Below, piece by piece: positions 1 through 9,762 of a stretch of DNA of 64,000 nt. This stretch comes from Mycobacterium sp. 050128 (GTDB lineage Bacteria > Actinomycetota > Actinomycetes > Mycobacteriales > Mycobacteriaceae): positions 2,728,001 to 2,792,000 of the forward strand of contig NZ_JAZGLW010000001.1 of NCBI RefSeq assembly GCF_036409155.1, read 5' to 3'. The position numbers and the translations under genes were made by a program. The first letter of the stretch is position 1, and every line of letters starts with the position of its first letter. The notes beneath the pieces were generated by a model. That model did no database searches. It had not been told where the DNA came from and was given only the letters and a program-made list of their open reading frames with translations.

Positions 1-945
1 GCCGGCGCCCGGCTGATCTCGGCGCCGGACACGCCGCGCGGTGAACGTCTCGTCGACGCCGTCGCGATGATGGACAAACTGCGCACCGCCGGGCCGTGGG
101 AAAGCGAGCAAACCCACGACTCGCTGCGCCGGTTCCTGCTCGAGGAGACTTACGAGCTGCTGGACGCGGTCCGCAGCGGCAACGCCGAGGCACTGTGCGA
201 AGAGCTTGGCGATGTGTTGCTGCAGGTGCTCTTCCACGCCCGCATCGCTGAGGAGGCGCGGCAGTTCCCGTTCGACATCGACGACGTTGCCACCACGCTG
301 ATGCGAAAGCTGGGTAACCGCGTGCCGGGAGTTCTTGCAGGCCAATCGATTTCGCTCGAAGAACAACTGGCCCAATGGGAAGAGCGCAAAGCCGCTGAAA
401 AACCCCGCAATTCGGTGATGGACGACGTCCATACCGGCCAGCCGGCGTTAGCGCTGGCGCAGAAGGTGATTCAGCGCGCGCATGCCGCCGGCCTGCCCGC
501 CGATCTGATTCCCGCCGAGATCACCTCCATCTCGGTGTCGACGGATACCGACGCCGAAAGTGGGCTGCGCACAGCAGTTTTGGAATTCGTGGACATGGTC
601 CGCGCGGTCGAGCGCTCGCTCGCCGCCACGCGCCGCGGGGACAGCGTGCCCGAAGAGTTCGACGTGGCCCCGCTGGGCGAGGTCACCGAGGCGGAGTGGC
701 GCGAGCATTGGCCATCCGAGCTGACCGATGACCTCGAGCCCGAGGCGGCGGACGAGGCCGACGAGGCGGACGAGGACTTCGAGGACGAAGACGTCGACGC
801 GAATTCGGACGACGACGAGGACGACGAGTCCGAAGACGAGTCCGACGAAGCCGATGGGCGCCAGGACGCCCAGACAGACGGCGAGACCGACAAGGGATCC
901 AAGAAGTCCGGCAAAGGCACCAAGCGGAGCCGAGACCGAGGCTGA
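1..945 (+). CDS. mazG: Nucleoside triphosphate pyrophosphohydrolase MazG, 5' end outside the window
   Basis: MazG enzymes hydrolyse (d)NTPs to the monophosphate and pyrophosphate, cleaning damaged nucleotides from the pool. The frame is open from base 1, so the start lies upstream. The metal-binding signature is visible as EETYE around bases 142-156 followed by EELGD around 199-213, the EExxE...ExxD arrangement of the all-alpha MazG fold. The C-terminus is unusual: after about base 721 the protein becomes a run of Asp/Glu (for example EADEADEDFEDEDVD), then a basic Lys/Arg/Gly/Ser tail. The core domain assignment is firm; the tail looks like a disordered extension. Family and synteny match Rv1021. 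Confidence 0.95.
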   Translation, partial: AGARLISAPDTPRGERLVDAVAMMDKLRTAGPWESEQTHDSLRRFLLEETYELLDAVRSGNAEALCEELGDVLLQVLFHARIAEEARQFPFDIDDVATTLMRKLGNRVPGVLAGQSISLEEQLAQWEERKAAEKPRNSVMDDVHTGQPALALAQKVIQRAHAAGLPADLIPAEITSISVSTDTDAESGLRTAVLEFVDMVRAVERSLAATRRGDSVPEEFDVAPLGEVTEAEWREHWPSELTDDLEPEAADEADEADEDFEDEDVDANSDDDEDDESEDESDEADGRQDAQTDGETDKGSKKSGKGTKRSRDRG

Positions 946-1214
946 TGCCGGTTGAAATCGCGCGCGCAGATTTGCCGACCAGCGATCGCCGCGATGTTTG
1001 CCGTTTTCCGTGGCCACGACGGGTAATGTGGCTTGTGAGTTGGTGAATCCCAGTGGTCGGCATTGTTCGCGCTTTGCTAGCCACGGCAAGCGGCAGCTAA
1101 GCGACAAATTGGCTGAAACCGCGTTTGCCGGCTCAATGCGACCGGTTACGGCGAAGGGTCATGGGACGATAATCAGTGGGTGACGTTGGTGTAGGGGAAG
1201 TTAAGGGGAACGTG
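946..1214. other. Intergenic region between mazG and lpqU
   Basis: About 270 bases with no convincing gene. A short forward ORF at 998-1183 has no recognisable product and poor codon bias. The region presumably carries the lpqU promoter; purine-rich AGGGGAAG/AAGGGGA tracts at 1194-1209 serve as ribosome-binding sequence. Confidence 0.5.
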
Positions 1215-1946
1215 GTGTCGCCGAGGCGTTGGTTGCGGGCGGCCGCCGTGATAGGCGCGACCGCGATGCTCATGGCCTCCAGCTGCACCTGGCAACTCAG
1301 CCTCTTCATTCCCGCCGGCGTGCCGCCGCCATTCGGGGATCCGGTGCCCGCGGTGAACACTCATGCCAGCGGTCGGCCCGCAGACCAGTTGCGGGACTGG
1401 GCGCGGCCCCGCGCCGCGGCCCTGGAGATCCCGCTCATCGCGTTGGAGGCCTACGCGTACGCGGCCCGGGTCGCCGAGGTCGAAAACCCGAAGTGTCACA
1501 TCGCGTGGACCACGCTGGCCGGCATCGGGCAGGTCGAGAGCCACCACGGCACCTATCGCGGCGCCACCCTGTCGCCCAACGGGGATGTGAATCCACCCAT
1601 CCGGGGTGTCCAGCTGGACGGCAGCGGCGGCAACCTGCGCATTGTCGATGCCGCGCAGGACACCACGGACAGCCAGCCCGCGATAGCCCGCGCGATGGGG
1701 CCGATGCAGTTCATTCCGGAGACCTGGCGGTTGTACGGGGTCGACGCCCACAACGACGGCCGGCTGAGCCCGGACAACATCGACGACGCCGCCCTCGCGG
1801 CAGCTGGGTACTTATGTTGGCGCGGAAAGGATCTCGCGACGGCCCGCGGATGGGTCACCGCGCTGCGCGCCTACAACAACTCCGGCGTCTACGCGCGTGC
1901 CGTCCGGGACTGGGCGACCGCCTATGCGGCGGGTCACCCGCTGTAG
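1215..1946 (+). CDS. lpqU: Lipoprotein LpqU, lytic transglycosylase-like
   Basis: A predicted exported lipoprotein with a soluble lytic murein transglycosylase (MltB-like, SLT_2) fold that would cut peptidoglycan glycan strands. The N-terminus has Arg residues, a hydrophobic stretch and a lipobox ending MASSC, with the Cys as lipidation site. Further in, GQVESHHGTYRG carries the probable catalytic Glu, and GPMQFIPETWRLYG is the second conserved transglycosylase block. GTG codons at 1176, 1212 and 1215 are all in frame; 1215 was chosen because AAGGGGA lies about 5 bases upstream and it leaves a compact signal peptide. Equivalent to Rv1022 by position and content. Confidence 0.88.
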   Translation: MSPRRWLRAAAVIGATAMLMASSCTWQLSLFIPAGVPPPFGDPVPAVNTHASGRPADQLRDWARPRAAALEIPLIALEAYAYAARVAEVENPKCHIAWTTLAGIGQVESHHGTYRGATLSPNGDVNPPIRGVQLDGSGGNLRIVDAAQDTTDSQPAIARAMGPMQFIPETWRLYGVDAHNDGRLSPDNIDDAALAAAGYLCWRGKDLATARGWVTALRAYNNSGVYARAVRDWATAYAAGHPL

Positions 1947-2007
1947 AAGGATGAATCACCGACCCAGGCTTTAGGCTGAAGGCCGGCCCGGGGCAGGCAT
2001 CAGCTAA

Positions 2008-3324
<1,317 letters not shown>

Positions 3325-3359
3325 CTTGACCGTCAACGGCAAACACGGCTAGGCGTCCG

Positions 3360-4058
3360 ATGCCCGACGCGAAACGGCCAGACCCGAAGCGCCGCTCCCC
3401 GGCATCGCGCCCGGGGAAAGCCGGCGATTCGGTCCGGCGGGGTCGGGCCGCCAAACCGTCGTCCAAGCCGTCGTCGCGAACGTCGAAACTCGCGCAGAAC
3501 GCCGCCGCTGCCCGGGCGACGGCCGAGCACATCGTCGAACCCATCAAGCGTCAGATCGCCGAGTCCGTCGAGCAACGATCCGAGCAGCGGCTCGGTTTCA
3601 CCGCCCGGCGCGCGGCGGTGCTGGCCGCCGTGGTCTGCGTGCTGACGTTGACAATCGCGGGACCGGTGCGCACCTATTTCGCGCAGCGCACCGAGATGGC
3701 TCAGCTGAACGCCAGTGAAGCGGCGCTGCGCCGTCAGATCGCCGACCTCGAACAAAAGAAGGTCAAGCTCGGCGATCCGGCCTATATCGCGGCGCAGGCC
3801 CGCGAGCGCCTGGGGTTTGTGATGCCGGGGGACACACCGTTCCAGGTCCAGCTGCCGCCCGGCGCGGCGGCGTCCCCTCAGCCGGGCGCCGAGACGGCGA
3901 AGACGTCGAGCAATGCGCCGTGGTACTCCTCGTTGTGGCACACCATCGCCGACGCGCCGCACCTGCCACCGGCCAACGCGCCGGCGCCGGCGCCATCCGA
4001 ACCCGGCCAGCCCGCGCCGGCGCCGCAATCACCGAAGCCCACGACTCCCGGTGGTTGA
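3360..4058 (+). CDS. divIC: Septum formation initiator FtsB/DivIC family protein
   Basis: A bitopic divisome protein of 232 residues. A basic, disordered N-terminal region of about 80 residues (KRPDPKRRSP, SKPSSKPSSR) precedes one membrane helix (AAVLAAVVCVLTLTIAGPV), then a coiled coil (MAQLNASEAALRRQIADLEQ) and the family motif DPAYIAAQARERLGFV. It ends in a Pro/Ala-rich tail. Family members scaffold FtsL and FtsQ at the septum. It starts 35 bases after eno and overlaps the next gene by 8 bases. Corresponds to Rv1024. Confidence 0.93.
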   Translation: MPDAKRPDPKRRSPASRPGKAGDSVRRGRAAKPSSKPSSRTSKLAQNAAAARATAEHIVEPIKRQIAESVEQRSEQRLGFTARRAAVLAAVVCVLTLTIAGPVRTYFAQRTEMAQLNASEAALRRQIADLEQKKVKLGDPAYIAAQARERLGFVMPGDTPFQVQLPPGAAASPQPGAETAKTSSNAPWYSSLWHTIADAPHLPPANAPAPAPSEPGQPAPAPQSPKPTTPGG

Positions 4059-4542
4059 TCGTGCCGACCTGGAAGCGGTGGCACGCCAACTCGGTCGCGA
4101 GCCGCGCGGCGTGCTGGAGATCGCCTACCGATGCCCCAGCGGCGAGCCCGGTGTGGTGAAGACCGCGCCGAAACTTCCTGACGGAACACCGTTTCCGACG
4201 TTGTATTACCTGACGCATCCCGCGCTCACCGCCGCCGCGAGCAGGCTGGAGACCACTGGACTGATGCGGGATATGACCGAGCGGCTGGGCACGAACCCAG
4301 AATTGGCCGCCACGTATCGGCGGGCGCACGAGTCGTATCTGGCCGAGCGCGACGCGATCGAACCACTCGGGACGACCTTCTCCGGCGGCGGTATGCCGGA
4401 CCGGGTCAAATGCCTGCACGTGCTGATCGCGCATTCGCTGGCCAAGGGACCCGGAGTCAATCCGCTCGGCGACGAGGCGGTCGCGTTGCTGGCCGCCGAG
4501 CCGGCCATGGCCACGATCCTGGACGGTGCGTTGTGGCGCTGA
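4051..4542 (+). CDS. DUF501 domain-containing protein
   Basis: A 163-residue cytosolic protein of unknown function, family DUF501, almost always encoded between ftsB/divIC and ppx in actinobacteria. Conserved stretches are ARQLGREPRGVLEIAYRCP, LPDGTPFPTLYYLTHP and MPDRVKCLHVLIAHSLAKGP; the last, with Cys and two His close together, could bind metal, which is inference. The open frame extends to 3913 inside ftsB, but GTG at 4051 gives the family length and overlaps the ftsB stop, suggesting translational coupling. It overlaps ppx2 by 10 bases. Equivalent to Rv1025. Confidence 0.9.
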   Translation: MVDRADLEAVARQLGREPRGVLEIAYRCPSGEPGVVKTAPKLPDGTPFPTLYYLTHPALTAAASRLETTGLMRDMTERLGTNPELAATYRRAHESYLAERDAIEPLGTTFSGGGMPDRVKCLHVLIAHSLAKGPGVNPLGDEAVALLAAEPAMATILDGALWR

Positions 4543-5474
4543 GAGCCGCCGGTGTCGACTGCGGCACCAACTCGATTCGGTTGCTGATCGCCGACGTCTC
4601 CGACGGGCAGCTGCGTGACGTGCACCGCGAGACCCGGATCGTGCGCTTGGGTCAGGGCGTCGACGCCACGGGCCAGTTCGCCCCGGAGGCGATCGAGCGG
4701 GCCAGGGTCGCGCTCGTCGACTATGCGGAGCTGATGAAAGCCCATGGCGTCGAGCGGGTTCGGATGGTTGCCACCTCGGCCGCTCGCGATGTCAGCAACC
4801 GCGACGACTTCTTCGCGATGACCGCCGACGTGCTGGGTCGGGTGCTGCCCGGCACGGTCGCCGAGGTGATCACCGGAGCCGAAGAGGCCGAGTTGTCGTT
4901 CCGCGGCGCGGTCGGTGAATTAGACAGCGCCCGTGGGCCTTTCGTCGTCGTTGATCTCGGCGGTGGCTCGACAGAGATCGTGCTGGGCGCAGACCGGGTG
5001 ATCGCGAGCTACTCGGCCGATATCGGCTGTGTCCGGCTGACCGAACGCTGCCTGCACTCGGACCCGCCGACGGCTGAGGAAGTGGATGCGGCGCGCGCGT
5101 TCGTGCGCGAGCGGCTGGGGCCCGCGCTGCGGTCCGTACCCGTCGAGGGAGCCCGGACCTGGGTCGGGCTGGCCGGTACGATGACCACGCTGTCGGCGCT
5201 GGCACACAACATGACGACGTATGATGCTGCGGCCATTCATCTTTCGCGGGTCTCCGGCGATGACTTGATGTCGGTGTGCGAGAGGCTGATCGGCATGACA
5301 CGAGCGCAGCGCGTCGCGCTGCCGCCGATGCACGAGGGCCGCGCCGATGTGATCGGTGGCGGCGCGATCGTGGTGCAGGAGCTGGCCCGTGAGTTGCGCG
5401 CCCGGGCCGGCATCGACGAGTTGACCGTCAGCGAACACGACATCCTCGACGGCATCGTGCTGTCGATCGCGTAG
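4533..5474 (+). CDS. ppx2: Exopolyphosphatase / guanosine pentaphosphate phosphohydrolase family protein
   Basis: A Ppx/GppA family member of the ASKHA superfamily that hydrolyses polyphosphate ends or pppGpp. The N-terminal phosphate loop is GVDCGTNSIRLLIADV and the second signature is VVDLGGGSTEIVLG. EHDILDGI near the C-terminus is also typical. The frame runs upstream to 4410, but GTG at 4533 gives 313 residues, near the usual Ppx2 length, and places the start inside the end of the DUF501 gene. The M. tuberculosis orthologue is Rv1026. Orthologues may have weak catalytic activity, so the biochemical role is less certain than the family. Confidence 0.93.
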   Translation: MALRAAGVDCGTNSIRLLIADVSDGQLRDVHRETRIVRLGQGVDATGQFAPEAIERARVALVDYAELMKAHGVERVRMVATSAARDVSNRDDFFAMTADVLGRVLPGTVAEVITGAEEAELSFRGAVGELDSARGPFVVVDLGGGSTEIVLGADRVIASYSADIGCVRLTERCLHSDPPTAEEVDAARAFVRERLGPALRSVPVEGARTWVGLAGTMTTLSALAHNMTTYDAAAIHLSRVSGDDLMSVCERLIGMTRAQRVALPPMHEGRADVIGGGAIVVQELARELRARAGIDELTVSEHDILDGIVLSIA

Positions 5475-5496
5475 TAGCTGCCGACTAACGTCTTTC

Positions 5497-5570
5497 AGTG
5501 TGCGCCCACGGTGGCTCCGCCCGGCGTGCCGCCGCCCTGGGCGCGCACTTGATGCCCTGGGCGCGCACTC
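5497..5570. repeat. Dispersed GTGTGCG...CGCAC(A)C element, copy 1, with an internal duplication
   Basis: Between the convergent ends of ppx2 and kdpE. It begins AGTGTGCG and ends CGCGCACTC. The core CCCGGCGTG-CGCCGCCC is shared with copy 2 at 43309-43363. Here 16 bases (GCCCTGGGCGCGCACT) are directly repeated at 5534-5549 and 5554-5569, period 20. The end of the element includes the kdpE stop codon. Its inverted ends could fold as a bidirectional terminator, which is inference. Confidence 0.6.
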
Positions 5571-6249
5571 AGGCCTCGAAGCGGTAGCCCATGCCGGATT
5601 CGGTCAGCAGGTGCTTGGGATGCGACGGGTCGTCTTCGAGTTTGCGCCGCAACTGAGCGAGATACACACGCAGGTAATGGGTTTCGGTAGCGTACGCTGG
5701 CCCCCACACCTCTTTGAGCAATTCCTCGCGGCCGACCAGCTTCCCGCGATTGCGTACCAGCACCTCGAGCATGCCCCATTCGGTCGGGGTGAGGTGCACC
5801 TCGGCGCCGCTCTTGGTGACCTTCTTGGCGGCCAGGTCGACGGTGAACGCGTCGGTTTCCACCACCGGCTCGTCCAACTCGGACGCCGCGGCATTGCGGC
5901 GCACCGCTGCCCGCAGCCGAGCCAGAAACTCGTCCATCCCAAAGGGTTTCGTGACGTAGTCGTCAGCCCCGGCGTCCAGCGCCTCGACCTTGTCGGAAGA
6001 ATCGGTGCGCGCGGACAACACGATCACCGGTACCGTCAGCCACCCGCGCAGACCGGCGAGCACCTCGATGCCCGAGATATCAGGCAGGCCGAGATCGAGG
6101 ATCACCACGTCGGGTTTGTGTTCGGCCGCGGCGCGCAGGGCGCCGGCACCGGTCGCCGCGGTGACGACCTCGTAGCCGCGCACCGACAAGTTGATGCGCA
6201 GCGCGCGCAAGATGTGCGGCTCGTCGTCGATCACCAAGACTCTGGTCAT
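5569..6249 (-). CDS. kdpE: KDP operon response regulator KdpE
   Basis: An OmpR-family transcriptional regulator of 226 residues. The receiver domain shows the acidic pair DDE at residues 8-10, phospho-acceptor Asp52 in VILDLGLPD and the Lys in VTKPF. The C-terminal winged helix contains the typical HLTPTEWGMLEVLVRN and RVYLAQLRRKLE. Phosphorylated by KdpD, it would activate kdp transcription when potassium is limiting. Its start overlaps the kdpD stop by four bases (ATGA), so it is the last gene of the operon. Confidence 0.97.
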   Translation of the reverse strand: MTRVLVIDDEPHILRALRINLSVRGYEVVTAATGAGALRAAAEHKPDVVILDLGLPDISGIEVLAGLRGWLTVPVIVLSARTDSSDKVEALDAGADDYVTKPFGMDEFLARLRAAVRRNAAASELDEPVVETDAFTVDLAAKKVTKSGAEVHLTPTEWGMLEVLVRNRGKLVGREELLKEVWGPAYATETHYLRVYLAQLRRKLEDDPSHPKHLLTESGMGYRFEA

Positions 6250-8825
6250 CGGACACCAATCGGTTGCGGCGGTGCGGCCAATTCTACGACGACGGTGAGT
6301 CCACCCCCAGGAGTGTCGCCGGCCGCGATGCTGCCTCCCATGGCTTCCACGAAGCCGCGGGCCACCGACATACCCAGTCCCACACCGGTGGTGTTGTCGT
6401 GATCGCCCAGCCGCTGGAATGCCTCGAAGATCTGATCTTCGGCCCCATGCGGGATTCCGGGGCCTTCGTCGATCACATTGATCAGCACCCGATCGCCGAC
6501 CCGCCCGGCGTTGACCCGAACCACGCAGTTGGGTGCGTAACGCAGCGCGTTATCGATCAGGTTGGCAAGCACCCGTTCCAGCAGCCCGGGATCGGCCATC
6601 GCCACCGCATCGCCCACGTCGACCTTGACGCGGTCGATCGCGGATCGGTAGAAGCCGGTGGCGCCCTTGCCGATACTGACCAGCGCACGCTGTACGGATT
6701 CCTCAAGATAGACCGTGCGCAGGTCCGGGCAGACCACGCCCGCTGCCAGACGCGAAGAATCAAGCAGGTTTCCGACCAACGCGGTCAGCTGATCGATGGA
6801 TTCCTCGATGGTGGCCAGCAATTCGGCGGTGTCCTCGGCGGAGAACGCGACGTCTTCGGCGCGCAGACTGGACACCGCGACCTTGGCCGCCGCCAGCGGT
6901 GTGCGCAAGTCATGGCTGACCGCGGAGAGCAACGAGCGCCGCAGCTCGTCGGCACGCACGACCGCCTCGGTTCGGCTGGCCTCCTCGGCCAGCTCGCCCT
7001 GACGGATCAGGCCGGCGGCCTGCTTGGCCACCGCCGTCAGCACCCTGCGGTCGCGGGCGGACAGCTTGCGTCCCGCCATCAACATCCAGAATTCGTCGTC
7101 ACCGACCTCGATCGCGGTATCCGCGGAATCGACCGTCACACAAGGATCTTTGCCCACGCAGGCGACGATGTAGCTCTTCTTGCCGGCGGCGCGGGCTTCC
7201 TCGCTGGGCTCGCGCAGCATGCTCACCGCGCGCTGGGTGTAGGTTTCGCGCACCCGTTCCAGCAGCGTCTCGAGGTCCGCGCCGCGCAGCACCGAACCCG
7301 CGAACAGCGTCAGCAGCTCGGCCTCTTGAGCCGCCAGTCGGGCTTCGCGGGTGCGTTTGGCGGCGAAGTCGACGAGCACCGCGACCGCGACAGCGATCAG
7401 CAACAGCACCAATTCGGTGATGGCACTGTTGGGTTCGGCGATCGTGAAACTGTGCCGCGGAGCAATCAGAAAGTAATTCAGCAGCAGTCCGGACAGCACC
7501 GCCGAAAGAGCCGCCGGGGCAACACCTCCCAGCAAGCCGACCAGCAAGACTCCGACGAAGAACAGCGCGCTTTCCCCGCCGGTGTCCAGATAGGGGTCCA
7601 GCATCGTCACCGTGACGGCGCAAATGAGCGACGGCACGATGATTGCGGCCAGCCAGGATACGATGCGTCGCTCACGAGGGGCAAACGACGTGAAATGAAA
7701 ACCCCGCTTGGATTCGTCGTGGGTGACGATGTGCACGTCGATCTTGCCCGACTGCTGGACGACGGTCGTGCCGATACCCTCCTCGAAGATGCGGGCCCAT
7801 CGGGACCGTCGCGAGGTGCCGATCACCAACTGAGTGGCGTTCATCTCGCGGGCGAAATCCAATAGCGCCGTGGGGACGTCGTCACCGATCACGGTGTGCA
7901 CCGACGCGTCCAGACTGTTGGCCAGTTCGCGGATCTTGTGCATCCGGGTCTCGGACAGGCCGGCCAGCCCGTCGCCCCGGATAACATGCACAACCATCAA
8001 CTCGGCGCTGGATTTCGACGCGATGCGAGAAGCTCGCCGAACCAACGTTTCCGATTCCGGACCACCGGTGACCGCCACCACGACGCGCTCGCGTGCCTCC
8101 CACATATCGGTGATCTTGTTCTCCGCGCGGTACTTTGCCAGGGCGGTATCCACCTGGTCGGCCAGCCACAACAGCGCTAATTCCCTTAGGGCCGTGAGAT
8201 TTCCGCGGCGAAAGTAGTTCGACAGCGCGGCGTCGATACGTTCAGGGGCATAGACATTGCCATGGGAAAGCCTGCGCCGCAGCGCCTCCGGCGTGATATC
8301 GATGAGCTCGACCTGCGCGGCCTCGCGGACGATCGAATCCGGGATCGTCTCCTTCTGTTCGATACCGGTGATCTGGGCGACGACGTCGTTGAGGCTTTCC
8401 AGGTGCTGAATATTGACCGTGGAGATCACGCTGATCCCGGCGTCGAGAAGTTCCTCGACGTCCTGCCAACGTTTCTGGTTCTTGCTGCCCGGTGTATTGG
8501 TGTGGGCGAGTTCGTCGACCAGCACGACCTGCGGATGACGTGCCAGCACGGTGGGCACGTCGAGTTCGGGGAAGGTGCTGTCCCGGTATTCGATGTACCG
8601 CGGCGGGATGGTTTCGATGCCTTCGATCATCTCCGCCGTCTTGCGGCGGCCATGGGTCTCCACCACGGCGGCAACCAGATCGGTGCCGCGTTCCAGCCGT
8701 CGGTGTGCCTCGCCGAGCATCGCGTACGTCTTGCCGACACCCGGTGCGGCACCGAGGTAAATGCGCAGCTCGCCCCGCTTGGGATGGTGGTCTTTGAGGG
8801 AGACGTCGCTCACGTCAACCATCAT
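6246..8825 (-). CDS. kdpD: KDP operon sensor histidine kinase KdpD
   Basis: A membrane histidine kinase of 859 residues sensing potassium limitation and turgor. In order: an N-terminal KdpD domain with Walker A motif GAAPGVGKTYAM and the VDELAHTN segment, a universal-stress-protein domain (about 250-370), four membrane helices (about 390-500), a GAF-like linker, the phospho-accepting His in SHDLRTPLAA, and the ATPase domain with NLIDNALRYAP, DEGPGIP and GVGLGMSVARGF. It follows kdpC by 12 bases and overlaps kdpE by four. Another in-frame ATG sits one codon downstream of the chosen start. Confidence 0.97.
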   Translation of the reverse strand: MMVDVSDVSLKDHHPKRGELRIYLGAAPGVGKTYAMLGEAHRRLERGTDLVAAVVETHGRRKTAEMIEGIETIPPRYIEYRDSTFPELDVPTVLARHPQVVLVDELAHTNTPGSKNQKRWQDVEELLDAGISVISTVNIQHLESLNDVVAQITGIEQKETIPDSIVREAAQVELIDITPEALRRRLSHGNVYAPERIDAALSNYFRRGNLTALRELALLWLADQVDTALAKYRAENKITDMWEARERVVVAVTGGPESETLVRRASRIASKSSAELMVVHVIRGDGLAGLSETRMHKIRELANSLDASVHTVIGDDVPTALLDFAREMNATQLVIGTSRRSRWARIFEEGIGTTVVQQSGKIDVHIVTHDESKRGFHFTSFAPRERRIVSWLAAIIVPSLICAVTVTMLDPYLDTGGESALFFVGVLLVGLLGGVAPAALSAVLSGLLLNYFLIAPRHSFTIAEPNSAITELVLLLIAVAVAVLVDFAAKRTREARLAAQEAELLTLFAGSVLRGADLETLLERVRETYTQRAVSMLREPSEEARAAGKKSYIVACVGKDPCVTVDSADTAIEVGDDEFWMLMAGRKLSARDRRVLTAVAKQAAGLIRQGELAEEASRTEAVVRADELRRSLLSAVSHDLRTPLAAAKVAVSSLRAEDVAFSAEDTAELLATIEESIDQLTALVGNLLDSSRLAAGVVCPDLRTVYLEESVQRALVSIGKGATGFYRSAIDRVKVDVGDAVAMADPGLLERVLANLIDNALRYAPNCVVRVNAGRVGDRVLINVIDEGPGIPHGAEDQIFEAFQRLGDHDNTTGVGLGMSVARGFVEAMGGSIAAGDTPGGGLTVVVELAAPPQPIGVR

Positions 8826-8837
8826 CCCCCTAAGCCG

Positions 8838-9761
8838 CTAGCTCGATACCGGATATTTGCGGTCGAGTTGGAGGTTGAGCTGCAACACGTTCACCGTGGG
8901 CTCTCCGAAGAATCCAAGGTCGCGGCCGCTGCGGTACTGGGCCAGGATCGATTTGATCTGATCGGGGCTGACATGGCGAGTCCTGGCCACCCGGGCGACC
9001 TGGATGTCGGCGTAGGCCGGCGAGATGTCTGGGTCGAGCCCACTACCGCTGGCGGTGACCGCATCGGCGGGTACGGAAGGGTTGGCGGGTGCGGCCCCAC
9101 GGATGGGCACGATCTGCCCGAGCGAGTAGTCCTCGCCGTACTTCGCGCACTGCACCCGCACGCCCTGGTAGCTGGTGAGGAACGGCGTCTGCGTCGTCTG
9201 GCACGGCTCGTTGACGCTGATTACTTGGGTGGGGTGAATGACGTTTCCGCGTGCGTCGCGGGAGCCGATCACGGAGAGCACCGCGCCCACACCACCGCCG
9301 GTGCAGAACGGACGCGAACCGTCCACACCCTCCAGCTGGCCCACGGTTGCGCTACGCGTGCACACCTGTGTCAGCAGGCTCGGCTTGAAGCCCGCGTCCG
9401 AGGCGGACTTCCCCGCCGCCAATTGCGCTGGGTCGGCCGGTGTGTCGACGATGCTTTCCGGCCCGAGGTTGCTCGCGCTCGTCGACGTCGGGTCGTACCC
9501 GGTGCCGGCCGCCGACGGTCGGCTCTGGAAGTACTGCGGCAGTGCGTTGCCGTCCTTGTCGGTGAACAGCTGACCGATCAGCCGGCTGCCGATCGGCTTG
9601 CCGTTCACGGTGAGAATCGATCCCTCTGCCTTGTCATGCAATCCGGGGATCTGCGCGACCAGCCAGATGAACAGGGGATAAGCCAAGCCGGTGATCACGG
9701 TCAGCACCAGCAGTGCACGGAAGGCTGCCCAGTGCACGCGGACGAAATTTGAAAACTTCAT
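8838..9761 (-). CDS. kdpC: Potassium-transporting ATPase subunit KdpC, with a large internal insertion
   Basis: The single-pass subunit that stabilises the KdpFABC complex and supports high-affinity K+ uptake. The N-terminal membrane helix lies at about residues 14-35. The family motifs QYFQSRPSAAGTGYDPTSTS and PADAVTASGSGLDPDISPAYA are intact, but about 125 residues are inserted between them (roughly 101-228). KdpC is normally near 190 residues; this one has 307. The insert carries four Cys (134, 153, 187, 205), possibly two disulfides since the domain lies outside the membrane. It starts one base after the kdpB stop. Confidence 0.95.
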   Translation of the reverse strand: MKFSNFVRVHWAAFRALLVLTVITGLAYPLFIWLVAQIPGLHDKAEGSILTVNGKPIGSRLIGQLFTDKDGNALPQYFQSRPSAAGTGYDPTSTSASNLGPESIVDTPADPAQLAAGKSASDAGFKPSLLTQVCTRSATVGQLEGVDGSRPFCTGGGVGAVLSVIGSRDARGNVIHPTQVISVNEPCQTTQTPFLTSYQGVRVQCAKYGEDYSLGQIVPIRGAAPANPSVPADAVTASGSGLDPDISPAYADIQVARVARTRHVSPDQIKSILAQYRSGRDLGFFGEPTVNVLQLNLQLDRKYPVSS

Positions 9762-9762
9762 G

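Noticed and set aside
998..1183. 61-codon ORF between mazG and lpqU
   Set aside because: No family resemblance, weak ribosome-binding site, and it overlaps the lpqU leader.
6264..9752. Long plus-strand frames opposite kdpD and kdpC (533 and 496 codons)
   Set aside because: Shadows of the kdp genes; the translations are His/Arg/Gly-rich without domains.
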